A DNA stretch of 64,000 bases from Cloeon dipterum (lineage: Eukaryota; Arthropoda; Insecta; Ephemeroptera; Baetidae): the NCBI RefSeq assembly GCF_949628265.1, contig NC_088786.1, positions 41,313,681 through 41,377,680 of the forward strand, in the 5' to 3' direction. Both the position numbers and the translations under genes were made by a program. The first letter of the stretch is position 1. The number at the start of each line of letters is the position of its first letter. Shown here one piece after another: positions 40,729-53,115 of this stretch. The notes beneath the pieces are model-generated. The model saw only the letters and a program-made list of their open reading frames with translations. It was not told the DNA's origin and made no database searches.

Positions 40729-42277
40729 CTAAAAGTTGGTCGTAACTTCAACGTCCAACGAGCACAGCTCACGTGCCAATTTTTGTAATCCCTCTTCATT
40801 AAAATCTTTTTGTGTGTGATCGCCTTGGTATAAAATCTGAATCTTAGTCAATTCGGTCAGTATCATTCGATTTCTAATTTGGTTCAAAAGGGAATCCACG
40901 TCACCCAGTTCGATTTTGAGGAAACGGATGGAAATTTCTTGAAGATGAGGCGCGCAGAAAATTTTGTCAAGTCTTACGGTGCCGCGCAGATTTTTTGCAT
41001 CGCTTATACTGTAAATAATAATAAAATTAGTTTTAAATTATTTATATCTTCAAAATAGATTATTATTTACTAGTTTGTGAAATGAAATTCTTTCAATTTT
41101 CCAAAAGAATAAATCGGCTCATCATCCGCCACATATGAGCTAATCACAAATAGGGATTCCAATGCAATGCAGTGTTCAAAGATAAGTTTGAACGAGATTT
41201 TCGATTCTGCTCTTAGGCAGCTGAGGACAAGAGTTCTCAGAGTTTTTCCTACTCTGCGCAGGTTGCGCAGCAAACGGTTTCTTTCGCTTTGAGTGCCAAT
41301 TGTTTTACAGGCGGATATCTGTGTTATAATTTAACATTTTAATGATAATCTGCACAACATCAGGGCGTAAAATATATTACCTTCAGTTCCGTCAAACCAA
41401 TCGGGATCATGTCAAGGAAGTTGTTCGAAAGAGTGGCCACTGCTTCTCGATGAGGTTTGACATCGTTTGTCTTCTTCAAAGTAATTACAATTTTTCCAGG
41501 AAATTTCCATTCGTCATACCAATGGTAGTTAAACTTGGAGTGGAGCGTCTCCAGATTGTTCCTGGAATTAATTGGTTCCATGTCGAGCAGAATATTCAGT
41601 GCTCTAATTGACTGCAAGTTGCTGCTTTCCCTGCAGACACGCACAAATTCCGTAAAATTGATGTAAACTCCGTCAATGCCGACTTCCGTTAAGTTTTCCA
41701 TCTTCAAGAGAAGGTCAGTGGCAGCTGGCTGTAGCTGTATTTCTTTGAACAACTCTTTATTCAAGCTTGTCCTTGGGTCCTCAATCTCCAGCTTTTTCAA
41801 GTTCGGAACAAATTCAACCAGGTATTGGAGGAACTAAAACCAAAAGAATTTATTATTAATTACATGTTTCGACAACACGGCTCTAATTTTTACCTCTTCC
41901 ATTGAAACGCGAGCTGCAGAAAAACCTACAGATTTTCTCTCCAAGCGGAAAATACTTCGAAAATCTCTGGTTGAAAAACGTTCAGTCGTCTTGTGCTGGT
42001 CAAGGTATGGAAGTGCAGCCCAAATTTGTAAATCTCCAATTTCTTTCTTCCTTTCCATTAATTTGTCAAACAAAATTTTGCGCATGGGAGGAGCTAGAAT
42101 TTGTGAACTATTAAATAAAGTCCAAATATATGATGATTTCGCAGTACCAATTGTTTTCTTAAAGAGGTCTCTGCTGTAGCCCCCAATATTTTCTAAGATT
42201 GTGTTGGTCGCCGATTCTTGCAAGGAGAGAAGGGCAGGGATGAACCTGATCACTTTTTTTTCGGCTGTACGATTCAT
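40729..42277 (-). CDS. Leucine-rich family protein G2
   Basis: Exons 42277-42148, 42093-41894, 41833-41381, 41318-41071, 41008-40729; 436 residues. It starts MNRTAEKKVIRFIPALLSLQ, then NTILENIGGYSRDLFKK and APPMRKILFDKLMERKKEIG. WAALPYLDQHKTTERFST and FLQYLVEFVPNLKKLEIEDP are shared with G3-G6. Leucine-rich segments follow (LLKMENLTEVGIDGVYINFT, FEHCIALESLFVISSYVADD, APHLQEISIRFLKIELGDVD). The C-terminus (ELCSLDVEVTTNF) is unique. The coding sequence looks intact. The 5'UTR intron is 42278-43624. Confidence 0.87.
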
Positions 42278-43624
42278 CTGGAATAATCAATCGCATTTTT
42301 TAGACAACTTATAGAGAGTCTTTGTGATTCAGTAATGATAAAAATTATATTTCTTATCTCTGATATTCCATAAATTTGAACAATTCTCTAAAAACTCCTT
42401 TTGCGAAGTTGTTTGGGAAATTTGAGAAATATTTAAACATCAATTAGACCAGGACTGGACTGGTAATCCGGTGCACCCGGTAAGCCCTGCACGGGTGGAA
42501 ATGTGTGGGTTGAAGCCCGCGGTAAACCGCACCACCGCGGGGATTTAATTTTTATTCATTTTCGGTGGGTGCGGTTGCGGGTTGAATGTATGCGGAGGAT
42601 GTTTTATATGCATTAAAAACAGCGAAACTTTTTTGTGGAATTTACCTGTTTCATAATCCCTTATTAGGATTCAAAGTCGCCAACAGATGGCGCCACCGTA
42701 TACTTAAAAATTTACTTTCACTATTTTTAGAAATAATTTTTCTCACGATTCTACTCCGACTGGTTGAACCAATTTTGATTTTCAGCACAACATAAGAATA
42801 CATTTTAAGTGAAGAATGAGTCTGAAATCACAGCGGAAGTGCGCCTAAAAATATTTTGATTTGAAAATATTTTATGGCACCATCTGTCGGCGGGTTCGAA
42901 CACTAAGCATTTATGGCATTTATTCAACTGGTGAATTTCCTTAAAAAATATCAGAAATGCAGAAATGATGGAATTATTTATTAGACACAGATGAAGAGAT
43001 GGGAATATGTTCTATTGGACCAGGTTTTGGTATAAAAAAAACTAGGTATTTTGCCAATTTTAAAATATATGTTTGTGTTGATTCTTTGAATAGTATGATG
43101 GGAACTAGGGGCTGACAGATTGATAATTTTACTCTCACTAATTTTAAAAATGGGAATTCCTAGAATTTGACATTGTAACATTTCTTCTTACCACATTTTT
43201 GTAATAAATATTTGAGACTTCACGAACCATTCGCAGTTGCGAAGTGTAAATATTTGGGATATTTGGAAATTCTTCCCTCATAATTTAGATCGCTGCGGAT
43301 CGATTTTTTAATTATTATTTTCTGCCCACACCTTACACTTTGCTCAAGGATTTTTGTCGACTTTACTATTTAGTCATTTCAATATAGTTGCCTTTCTACG
43401 AAACTTGAAAACAAACAGTGAAAAAATTCAGTTCAAGTCTTGGAAAATACCAAACATTTCTTTTTTCAAACGTGTATATATAATAGAGCGCGTGGTTAAT
43501 AAAAAGTCGGGAGTATTTTGATTCATTCGGCCGATATTTGACGCCACACAAACCCGGTCGCGTGTTTAAAAGAATTAGCGAGGATTATTTAAGTTAAATT
43601 CGTTTAGTATAGTTACAATCTCAC
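42278..43624 (-). other. 5'UTR intron of G2
   Basis: Contains a GC-rich patch at 42460-42600 (taagccctgcacgggtggaa, ggtgggtgcggttgcgggtt), similar to patches at 47218 and 55773, and AT-rich sequence. Confidence 0.5.
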
Positions 43625-44040
43625 CTTGAATTTGGTTGAAATTGAGATATTTGAAGACAGATCTCAGCGAACACGCATACGACTCTTCGAGAGCGACAGG
43701 AGAAAGGAGATACAAACTCGTATGCCTTTTAATTTCGGCTTGGTGGCGCTGGGGCCGGAGCATGGCAACTAGTGTTGCCAGCTGCATGATTTATTTTTAA
43801 ATTTAAGTTTTCCGAATGTTCTGTTCTAGAAACGGGAGTTTTAATTTCAAATCCAGGGAATTTAGTTATATTAAGCAGGTTTTCGGTGGAACACGATCCT
43901 AACCTTATTGATTATGAAACGGAAACACCTTTGCGTTAATTATCACATGTGGCAACCCCAGCAGAAGATGGGATCAGCTAATTGGATTACCTGTGAGCTA
44001 GAGCGGGCAAATTTGAAACCCTACACATTTCCCTAATACA
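43625..44040 (-). promoter_or_regulatory. Non-coding first exon and upstream block of G2
   Basis: The donor side AATTCAAG|GTGAGA is followed upstream by the array-wide block: ggcttggtggcgctgg, gttgccagctg, and gtggcaaccccagcagaaga with ttacctgtgagctagagcgg. Five copies in the array suggest it carries the promoter. Confidence 0.55.
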
Positions 44041-44975
44041 ATTTATTTAGATTAAAGCTGCAAACACATTTCTGCACTGCAAATCAGGGAAGAGAAATTG
44101 TCACTGCTGCGCGGTGCGAACAACTCACCTTATTTGACACCACCGCTACTGCACTCTCAATCTCTATAACTTTTATCTGGCTTGGTGTCTATTTTAAGGA
44201 ATAAAAATCTCACTATTGATATGTTGATTATAGACAGGACATTATTTTCTTGTTAAACTTTTGATTCATTTTGAGCAAGATAATCTTTGGATAAATCTAA
44301 GAATTTTGTGGCCAAAATCTCTGTAGAATCTGATCTATGGTTGGACCGGCGAGACTGCAAGCACTCTAGGCCCTATCTCGTGGTTTTTGTTTGTTCAGGT
44401 TAGGTATAAGGTGGTAGGATTCGTCAAGACATCGTTACTAGAAATCCACCAACCTGTGGAATTTTCCGTAAAATATAACCAATTAGCCTTTGAGCTTCTG
44501 TGTCCTTTAAGTCGGAACATCGTAAAATACGAAATTTAATTCTATTGGAGCAAATAATTTTAAAACTGGTCTGCAGAACGTTTATTTCTCTTTAAAAGGC
44601 ATTAACATTTTCAGAGAAAAGAAACAATTTATTTCCAATATTCCATTTAAATGAATTAAATTCAAATTGAGAGATTCTTCGAATGAAACATATCTTGTTC
44701 AAGAAATTACACAAATTTATTTATATTTAATTCGTCGTACTGAACATTATTGACATTCGTTTATTCCAGATAATAGTAATTTCCACTAAATCAATTCAAA
44801 ACTACCTGTGTATGCCTACGTTTACTCATGTAGCGCGCAAATGCACCAGCTAAGAAATTCTGCCACCTGTGTTTGCCTGCAGAACTTCTTACCTGGCGCA
44901 TAAACGCGTCATATGAGTGAACAGGGGCTGGCCTACGCCTACACAAGCATTATCCCTTTAGTCTATTTAATACCG
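44041..44975. other. Spacer between G2 upstream block and G3 3' end
   Basis: No gene recognised. From about 44560 (ctggtctgcagaacgttta) it resembles the 3' flanks of G4 and G6 (near 47320 and 55880). Confidence 0.4.
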
Positions 44976-46452
44976 TCAGGGGTTGGGTCTGACTGGTGAT
45001 AGAGTTTCTATTAATACATTTGCATCACATCCTAAGGAGCGCAGTTCACGAGCCAACTCGTGGAATTCTTCTTCTTTGGAACGTTGGTAGTCGCGAGGGA
45101 CGCGATACCAAATGCGCAGCTTAGTCAATTTGGTCAAAATCTGGCGATTTCTAATCTGGTTCAAAAGTGACCCTATGTCACCCAGGTCTATTGGTATACT
45201 AGTGCGGATGTAAATATTTTCCAGAAGAGGCGCAGAAAAAAGTTTGTCAAGTGCTAGCGTTCCGTTCCAATTAACAAGAAGCCTGTAAAAAATAATCGAG
45301 TTAGATTATCGGTTAGTTTCAAAATGTGTATCTTACAAGTGTGTCCAGAAAAATTTTTTCAATTGGCCTAAAGAAGCAATTGGATCTTCATGAGTCACAC
45401 AGCAGTCGCGTAATGCAAGTGTTTCCAGCACATGGCAGTGATCAAAGATATGCTTGAAAGTGATATTGAATTCTGGCCTCAAGGAGTCGAATCTAAGAGT
45501 TTTTATGGTTCCTCCTATTCTGGGCAGGTTGCGAAGCATACAGCTTCTTCCGTCAAACCAATCGGGATCAGGTCAAAGAAGTCATTCAATAGAGTGACCA
45601 TTGCTTCTCGATGAGGTGTAGCATTATCGTTTGTCTTCTTCAAAGTTATTCGAATTTTTCTAGGAAATTGCCATTCATCATACTCTTGGAAGTCAAACTT
45701 GGAGCCGAGGGTCTCCAGAATATTCTTCATGGAATTAGTTGGTTCCGTGTCGACCACAATATTAATTGCTTCAATGGACTGCAAGTAATGGCTTTCTCTG
45801 CAGACACGCACAAATCCCGTAAAATTGATGTTAACTCCGTCAATGCTGACTTCCGTTAAATTTTCCATCTTCAAGAGAAGGTCAGTGGAAGCTGGCTGTA
45901 GCCGTATTTTTTTGAACATTTCCCATTCGGGGTATGAATATGCCGCCCTTGGGTCCTCAATTTCGAGCTCTTGCAAGTTCGGATCAAATTCAACCAGGTA
46001 TTGGAGGAACTAAAAGCAAATGAATTATTATTAATTATGTTTTGACAACACAGCTCTATTTTTACCTCTTCCATTGAAATGCAAGCTTCAGTAAAACCTC
46101 CAGATTTTCTCTGCAAGCGAAAAAAGCTAGCAAAATCATTGGTCGAAAAACTTTCAGTCGTCTTGTGCTGGTCAAGGTATGGAAGAGCAGCCCAAACTTG
46201 CTCTTCTCCAATTTCTTCCTTCCTTTCCATTGCTTTGTCTAACAAAAGTTTGCGCATGGGAGGAGCTAGAATAAGTTAAATATTAAATAAAGTTTAAATG
46301 TGTGATGATTTTGCAGTACATATTTTTTTCTTAAAGAGGTCTCTGCTGTAGCGTCCAATATTTTCTACGATAGTGTTAATCGTCGACTCTTGCAGGGAAA
46401 GAAGAGCAGGGACGAACCTCAACACTTTAATTTTTGCATCATTTTGAACCAT
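44976..46452 (-). pseudogene. Leucine-rich family gene G3, broken by an internal deletion
   Basis: Exons 1 and 2 (46452-46320, 46265-46066) and exon 3 (from 46009) are intact and end in SIGLT-type sequence (DLIPIGLTE). Directly after this the intron and the start of exon 4 (the ISACKT...SERNR segment) are missing, and CTTCGCAACCTGCCC of exon 4 follows in another frame. The frame from exon 3 therefore stops at 45515 after EAVCFATCPE. The remaining exon 4 (to 45337) and exon 5 (45282-44976) are still open in their own frames. A truncated product of about 265 residues could be made, so it is either a recent pseudogene or a shortened gene. Its 5'UTR intron is only 62 bp. Confidence 0.75.
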
Positions 46453-46514
46453 CTGGAAAAATAAATTGCATTTGGGTGAGAAAACTGATAATATCTAAGT
46501 TCTATTCAACTCAC

Positions 46515-46920
46515 CTTAAATTTTGTTCGAATCGAGAAACTTGAAAGCAAAAATTGCGAAAGCGTACACGATCCTCCGAAAGTGAGAAGGAGATGTAAAC
46601 AAATCCTCTAATTAAGGCTTGGTGGCGCTGGCGAGCAAGGGAGCTAGGGAATAGGGATGCCAGCGTCATTTAATTTGAAATCATAATTTTCCGGGTGTTC
46701 TGTGCTTGAAACGGGCAATTTGCTGTCCAATTAAGAGAATTTAATCATTTGAGAAGGATTTCGGGCCCAAAACGATCCTAACCTTATTGATTATGAAATA
46801 CATTTGCGTTAATTCTCACATGTGGCAACCCCAGCAGAAGATGGGATCAGCTGGGAAGTTTCCATTTGTTTACCTGTGAGTTAGAGCGGGAGAATTCAAA
46901 ACCTTTTCCTATCCGTATAA
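46515..46920 (-). promoter_or_regulatory. Non-coding first exon and upstream block of G3
   Basis: Donor AAATTTAAG|GTGAGT at 46515/46514, then ggcttggtggcgctggcgag, gtggcaaccccagcagaaga and tttacctgtgagttagagcg. Confidence 0.55.
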
Positions 46921-46979
46921 ACGATTTTTGTTATTGAAACCACTGGGACTGGTTCCGCTAATTCCTTGGTGACTTTCTC

Positions 46980-47330
46980 TAGGGCGCTAGATTTGCTGTA
47001 GCTTTCGTTTATCTCCACAAAATTGAGTCACGCAGAAGTACGGGGTGTGGCGTGGCGAGCTTTCAAACCCGAATATGCGGCCACAACGTAATCCCATCCC
47101 TTGCACTTGCACTTCTGGCAGTGGCGGTGATTCGAGTGCACGTCTAAACTTGAAAGCCCTATGGAAATCAGGGTAAGCCAGTGCTCGGCTTCTGGGTGAA
47201 TCTTTGCCGGGGGCAACACTAGAGCCCTGCACGGGTGGACTTTGTTTCACCCACACCCACCCAAAGAATTACAAATTTGAATTAGCAGAGACGTTCTATG
47301 GAAGCTGATAACCTCAATAATTGGTCTGCA
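46980..47330. repeat. 3' flank duplicate of the G4/G6 unit, copy 1
   Basis: Nearly the same sequence as 55500-55895 (cacgcagaagtacggggtgt, ccttgcacttgcacttctgg, gtgcttctgggtgaatcttt context). A minus ORF at 47219-47028 with HCQKCKCKGWDYVVAAYSGL is kept open in both copies and could be a small gene or remnant. Confidence 0.7.
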
Positions 47331-47528
47331 GAACGTTTAACTTCTTTAAATGTTTTTTTTAAATTAAATAAAGAAAACAATGTTTTTCATTTTTCCAATT
47401 TAATGTATTGAAATTGAGTATTTCTTTGAATTAATAAGTTTTACAATACTTTCATATAAATTTCATTCTTCGTAATGAACATTGCAATTTATTTTATCCT
47501 AATAATAGAATTTAATAATAAATCAAAT

Positions 47529-49147
47529 TCAAATTGCCTGTGGATGCCTAAAAAACCATAGTATGGTTGGGTGTCTACCCGATGATAGGGGTCTATCTTC
47601 GATTATTACACGTACATTGCAATCTAAAGAGCGGAGTCCATCAGCCAACTCGTTTAATTCTTCTTCGTTGGAACGTGGATAATCGCGAGGAACGTAAGAC
47701 CAAATCTGCATCTTATTCAGTTTGGTAAAAATCCTACGATTTCTAATACGGTCCAAAAGTGCCTCTTTGTCACCCAGATCTAGTATGAGGTTTGTGCGGA
47801 TGAAAATGTCTTGCAGATGAGGCGCAGAAAAGATTCTGTCAAGATGTAAGGTGCTGTACCCTTCAACTTCTCCACCAATCCTGTAATTAATAATCGAGTG
47901 AGTTTTAAAATTTAGATTCAAAACATTAATTTTACTGTTCTGTCCAGGCGAAGCTTTTCAATTGACCAAAAGAAGCAATCGGATCATCAAGACTCACATA
48001 AGAGTTGCGTATTTGAAGAGTTTCCAAATCATGGCAGTGTTCAAAGATATGTTTGAACGTGATGTTCAATTCTGGCCTAAAGTCTCCGATGATTAGAGTT
48101 TTCAGAGTTCCTCCTACTCTGCGCAGGTTGCGCAGCAAACGGTTTCTTTCGCTTTGAGTGTCAATTGTTTTATCGGCGGATATCTGAAATGTAATTATAT
48201 TTTGAATAACAGCACAACAGCTGGAAAAACATATCTTACGTCCAGTTGGGTCAAACCAAACGGGATCAGGTCAAAGAAGTCATTCGACAGAGTGACCTGT
48301 GCTTCTCGATGAGGTGTAGCATAGATTGTCTTCCTCAAAAATATTGCAAAATATCTTGGAAAACACAGTTCAAAGTACCTTCGGTTGTCAAATTTCGAGG
48401 CGAAGGTCTCCAGAATGTTCTTCATGGAATTAGTTGGTTCCATGTTGAAAAAAATATTATTTGCTTGAATGGATTGCAAGTTTCGGCTTTCTCTGCAGAG
48501 ACGCACAAATTCCGTAAATTTGATGTAAACCCCGTAAATGCTGACTTCCGTTAAGTTTTCCATCTTCAAGAGAAGGTCAGTGGCAGCTGGCTGTAGCTGT
48601 ATTTCTATAAACATTTTCCTTTCGGAGTATGGGTATGCCCTCCTTGGGTCCTCAATCTCGAGCTTTTTCAAGTTTGGTACAAAGTCAACCAGGTATTGGA
48701 GGAACTAAAAGCAAAAGAATTATTATTAATTATGTTTCGACAACACGGCTCTATTTTTTACCTCTTCCATTGAAACACAAGCTTCAGAAAAACCTCCTGA
48801 TTTTCTCTTCAAGCGGAAAATACTCGCAAATTCTTTGGTCGAAAAACTTTCAGTCGCCTTGTGCTGGTCAAGGTATGGAAGAGCAGCCCAAATTTGCTCT
48901 TCTCCAATTTCTTTTTTCCTTTTCATTGCTTCGTCAAACAAAATTTTGCGCATGGGTGGAGCTAGAATTTGTTAAATATAAACGAAAGCTCAAATATTAA
49001 AAATGATTAAACAGTACCAATCTTCTTCGTAATGAGGTCTCTGTAGGCCCCAATATTTTTAACGATTGTGTTGATCGCCAACTCTTGCAGGGGTAAAAGA
49101 GCAGGGATGAACCTCAACACTTTGTTTTCTGAGTCGTTTTCATTCAT
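47529..49147 (-). CDS. Leucine-rich family protein G4
   Basis: Exons 49147-49018, 48961-48762, 48704-48240, 48183-47936, 47880-47529; 464 residues, the longest intact copy. It starts MNENDSENKVLRFIPALLPL, with the acceptor tttccag directly before the ATG. It then has INTIVKNIGAYRDLITKK, APPMRKILFDEAMKRKKEIG and FLQYLVDFVPNLKKLEIEDP. Exon 3 ends with FPRYFAIFLRKTIYATPHRE, shared with G6 but not with G2, G3 or G5 (ITLKKTND). Exons 4 and 5 carry FEHCHDLETLQIRNSYVSLD and APHLQDIFIRTNLILDLGDK. The tail after VIIEDRP extends beyond that of G6. Almost identical to G6 over exons 3-4. Confidence 0.9.
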
Positions 49148-49639
49148 CTGGAAAAATAAATGGGATTTAATTTTGGAAACCGATAGCGTTTATATAATTG
49201 AAAAATTCAACGAAATAAAATCAATTAGTTTCTTATTCCATAAATTTGGTAAATTCCATTAGGACTCTTTAGTTTCGAAGATAAATTATTTGGAAGAATT
49301 TGTAAATTAAAATAACAAATTTGATGGTAAGATTTATTTTTAATTTGTTCTGTCTGTTGATAGATAAATTTACTGTTCAGGTCTACCTTTGTCTTTTATT
49401 TAAGTTCTTGAATTATGTTTTTATGTAATTTTTAACCAACAAATGGAATAATTCTGTTAAAGTTTCGGAAATGCTAAATATTTCAGCTTTCAAACGTCTC
49501 ATCGACCGCGAGGTAAAAAATTAATCAATATTTTTATTCATTTGGCTGATATTTGACGCCTCGGGGACCCTGATAAACGTTTAAATTAATTGACGAGGCT
49601 TCTTTGAAGTTATTTTATTTCTTAAAACACCTAACTCAC

Positions 49640-50035
49640 CTTTAATTTGGTTTTAATCGAGAAATTTGAAAACAAAACAGTTCTCACGCGCACGAACCTC
49701 TGGTAGCGAGAGCGACAGGTAAACAAATACTCTAGTTACGGCTTGGTGGCGCTGGCAAGCAAGGGAACTAGGGATGCCAGCTGCATTTACTTTGGAATAA
49801 CAATTTTCCTAGTGTTTTGTTCTAAAAACGGGCAATTTACTGTCCAATTCGGAGAATTAAATCATTTAGAGCAGGTTTTCGGGCCCAACACGATCCTAAC
49901 CTTATTGATTTTGAAACACCTTTGCGTTAATTCTCACATGTGGCAACCCCAGCAGAAGATGGGATCAGCTGGGAAGTTTCCATTTTGTTTACCTGTGAGT
50001 TAGAGCGGGTAAATTTAAAACCCATCTTGTCTCTT
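49640..50035 (-). promoter_or_regulatory. Non-coding first exon and upstream block of G4
   Basis: Donor CCAAATTAAAG|GTGAGT, 5'UTR intron 49148-49639. The upstream block has ggcttggtggcgctggcaag, gtggcaaccccagcagaaga and tttacctgtgagttagagcg. Confidence 0.55.
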
Positions 50036-50640
50036 TACACAATTCAATTTACATACTGTAAAAAATGCCACTGAAATTTCTTAGGTGACTGTCTCACATA
50101 CAAAAAATGCCTTTTCACAAAGAAGGAACTAAAAGAGATAAAAAATTTAGTCCATGCTGTTGCTGAGAGGAAACAATTTTTCTTTTTTATTCACTTAATA
50201 TCATCCTGAAGGCAACGCACCTTTGTCACTTCTTCTTGATCTTTGTTTAAACTTCCCACTCTTTGCCCTAGAAGGGTGAGGAAGCAGGCAGTTTTTACGA
50301 GACTTATAGGAAGTAGGACGAATTTTAATAAACCCCAAGTGCAAATAATTATGAGTAGTTTTTATTTTCCTCAGACAGAGTTTCAGACAGAGTTTTGGAA
50401 GCCGAGGTTGCAACCCTACCCGGCACCATCTGAGATGGATTTGGTTGGTTTCCGGCCTACAGCACTAGGAGTGCCGACCGGCGTAACATTACAATAAAAC
50501 CGAAACTCTAGACCAGTTTACTGCGTTGCAATAGTAAATTTGATAATCAAATATTTTAAATTAATTCGCACAAAATTAGTTCTGGTATGAATAATCTCCA
50601 ATAATGTAACTTAGAATTTCACGTAAATAATTGAAAGCCA
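50036..50640. other. Spacer, no gene recognised
   Basis: Short overlapping ORFs on both strands at 50200-50500 with no features. The left part matches 58600-58650 for a short distance. Confidence 0.35.
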
Positions 50641-50644
50641 CTAA

Positions 50645-51340
50645 TCAAGGAGAAATTGACAAGAAGGCCGCACTCGGGCCTAAAAAGATTTTAAGAAATC
50701 AGCTGGAACTCAGCAGCAGGGGCTCGTCACGTCAAGAATCCGTCACACAGAAAATACTTTTTCCAAATAAAATATTCCATAACAACTCGGTCCTTGCGGA
50801 CCGTAGAGTAAAACGTTTTTCCGTTGCAATCATGCTGCAATAAATAAACGTTGAATGGACCTGATAGCGGGGCAGTTTGTCCCCACAACCCAAAAATCTG
50901 CACAAAAAGTATTTTTTTAAATTCACTGGACGTGTAATTTATTTTTACTTCCCAACGTTGGCAGTGTTTCTCTTGTAGTTCTTCATCCAATTGTTATTCT
51001 TCCTGAAAGGTCCGACCTTCAAAACTACTTTTGCTGCCGACTTGAACAAAATTTTGTCACAAGCTTTCACTCTGTCTTGAGCGGATATAAGTTTGCCACG
51101 TATTTGATTTGTCGTCCTCTTCGGCCAACAACTTCTTTCGCAATTCCGAGTTCTTGAGCGTTAGAGGACGAAAAGGATAATTGAACTAACAAACTTAAAT
51201 CTGGTGCTACCCTACACTCCATCTTTATTTCACTGACTTCAATACAAATATGCTCGCCAGATGACACGCCAGTCACTACATCAATTTATCTTCATAGAAA
51301 AATGGAAGCAATTTATTTCAAATATGAATTTTGCGTTTAA
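50645..51340. repeat. 3' flank duplicate of the G5/G7 unit, copy 1
   Basis: Matches 59745-60420 closely (cctaaaaagattttaagaaa, acctgatagcggggcagttt, gtttctcttgtag). A minus ORF ending at 50945 encodes AAKVVLKVGPFRKNNNWMKN and is also open in the other copy. Confidence 0.75.
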
Positions 51341-51556
51341 TAAATTGAACTTGGGAATTTTTCATAGATTTAAATAAATTTTTAAATAAAAAATTACAAA
51401 TATTTTGTTTCAATTTTATTCACCATAATAAACATTGTCATTCGCATTATCCTAATATTAGAATTTTAACTAAATCAAATCGAAATTGTCTGTGTACAAC
51501 CTACACAAGCATAGCCTATTATTCTATTTACGGTAAGGTTCAGAGTCTGTTTAATA

Positions 51557-53115
51557 CTATCCTCTAGTAACAGATACATTTACATGACATCCTAGAGAGC
51601 GCAGTTCACGAGCCAACACGTGGAATTCATTCGAATGTGGGAAGTGACGATCAACGTAATAACAAATCTCCATGTTAGTCAATTTGGTCAAAATCTCTCG
51701 ATTTCTAATCCTGTTGAGAAGTGACCCTATGTCACCAAGATCTAATATGTAGTAAGAGGTGATATAAATTTTTTCCAGAAGAGGTGCAGACAAAATTCTG
51801 TGAAGTTCTACGTTGCCATAACGTGCTGCTTTTCTGCGGAACCTGTAAATTAATAATCGGGTTACATTTATAATTTTTAGGTTAATAATATATATATTAC
51901 GGGTTTGTCCAGGTAAAGCTTTTCAAATGACCTAAAGAAGCTAAAGGACCTTCAAGACTCAAGAAGAACGTGCTTAATTCAAGAGTTTCCAGCTCACGGC
52001 AGTGTTCAAAGATATCATTCAGCGTAATATTCAATTCTGGCGTTAAGTATTTGAAGACGAGAGTTTTCAAAGTTCCTCCTACTCTGCGCAGGTTGCGCAG
52101 CAAACGGTTTCTTTCGCTTTGAGTGTCAATTGTTTTACAGGCGGATATCTGTGTTATAATTTAACTTTTTAATGATAATCTGAACAACATCAGGGCATAA
52201 AATATATTACCTTCAGTTCCATCAAACCAATCGGGATCAGGTCAAAGAAGTCATTCAATAGAGTGACCTTTGCTTTTCGATGAGGTGTTACGTCGTTTGT
52301 CTTCTTCAAAGTTATTCGAATTTTTTTAGGATAATGCTCTCCATCATACTCTTGCTGATCAAATTGGTCGAGTGTCTCAAGAATGTTCTTCATGGAATTA
52401 GTTGGTTCCATGTCGACCAAAATATTATTTGCTTGAATGGACTGCATGTTACGGCTTTCTCTGCAGACTCGCACAAAATCCGTAAATTTGATGAAAACTC
52501 CGTTAAAGCTGACTTGAGTTAAGTTTTCCATCTTCAAGAGCAGGTCAGTGGCAAGTGGCTGTAGCCGTATTTTTTTAAACATCATCACTTCGGAGCATGG
52601 GTATGCCATCGTTGGGTCCTCAATCTCGAGCTCTCTCAAGTTCGGAACAAATTCAACCAGGTATTGGAGGAACTAAAACCAGAAGAATTATTATTAATTA
52701 TGTTTCGACAACACGGCTCTATTTTTACCTCTTCCATTGAAACGCAAGCCTCAAAAACACCTGTAGATTTTCTCTGCAAGCGGAAAAAGCTAGCAAAATC
52801 CTTGGTTGAAAAGCGTTCAGTCGTCTTGTGCTGGTCCAGGTATGGAAGAGCAGCCCAAACTTGCTCTTCTCCAATTTCCTTTTTCCTTTCCATTGCTTCG
52901 TCAAACACAATTTTGCGCATGGGAGGAGCTAGAATTTGTGAAATATTAAATAAAGTTCAAATATGTGATGATTTTGCAGTACAAATTTTTCTCTTAAAGA
53001 GGTCTCTGCTGTAGCCTTCAATATTTTTGACGATAGTGTTGATCGTCGACTCTTGCAGGGAAAGAAGAGCAGGGATGAACCTCACCACTTTAATTTTTGC
53101 ATCATTACGATCCAT
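51557..53115 (-). CDS. Leucine-rich family protein G5
   Basis: Exons 53115-52983, 52928-52729, 52672-52211, 52148-51901, 51842-51557; 442 residues, intact. It begins MDRNDAKIKVVRFIPALLSL, then INTIVKNIEGYSRDLFKRK, RKIVFDEAMERKKEIG and ITLKKTNDVTPHRKAKVTLL. The last exon starts PFRRKAARYGNVELHRILSA, different from the IGGEVEGY start in G4 and G6, and ends ELRSLGCHVNVSVTRG. It is most like G3 in the 5' half and like G7 in the 3' half. The 5'UTR intron (53116-55080) is enlarged to about 2 kb and holds a solo LTR. Confidence 0.88.
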
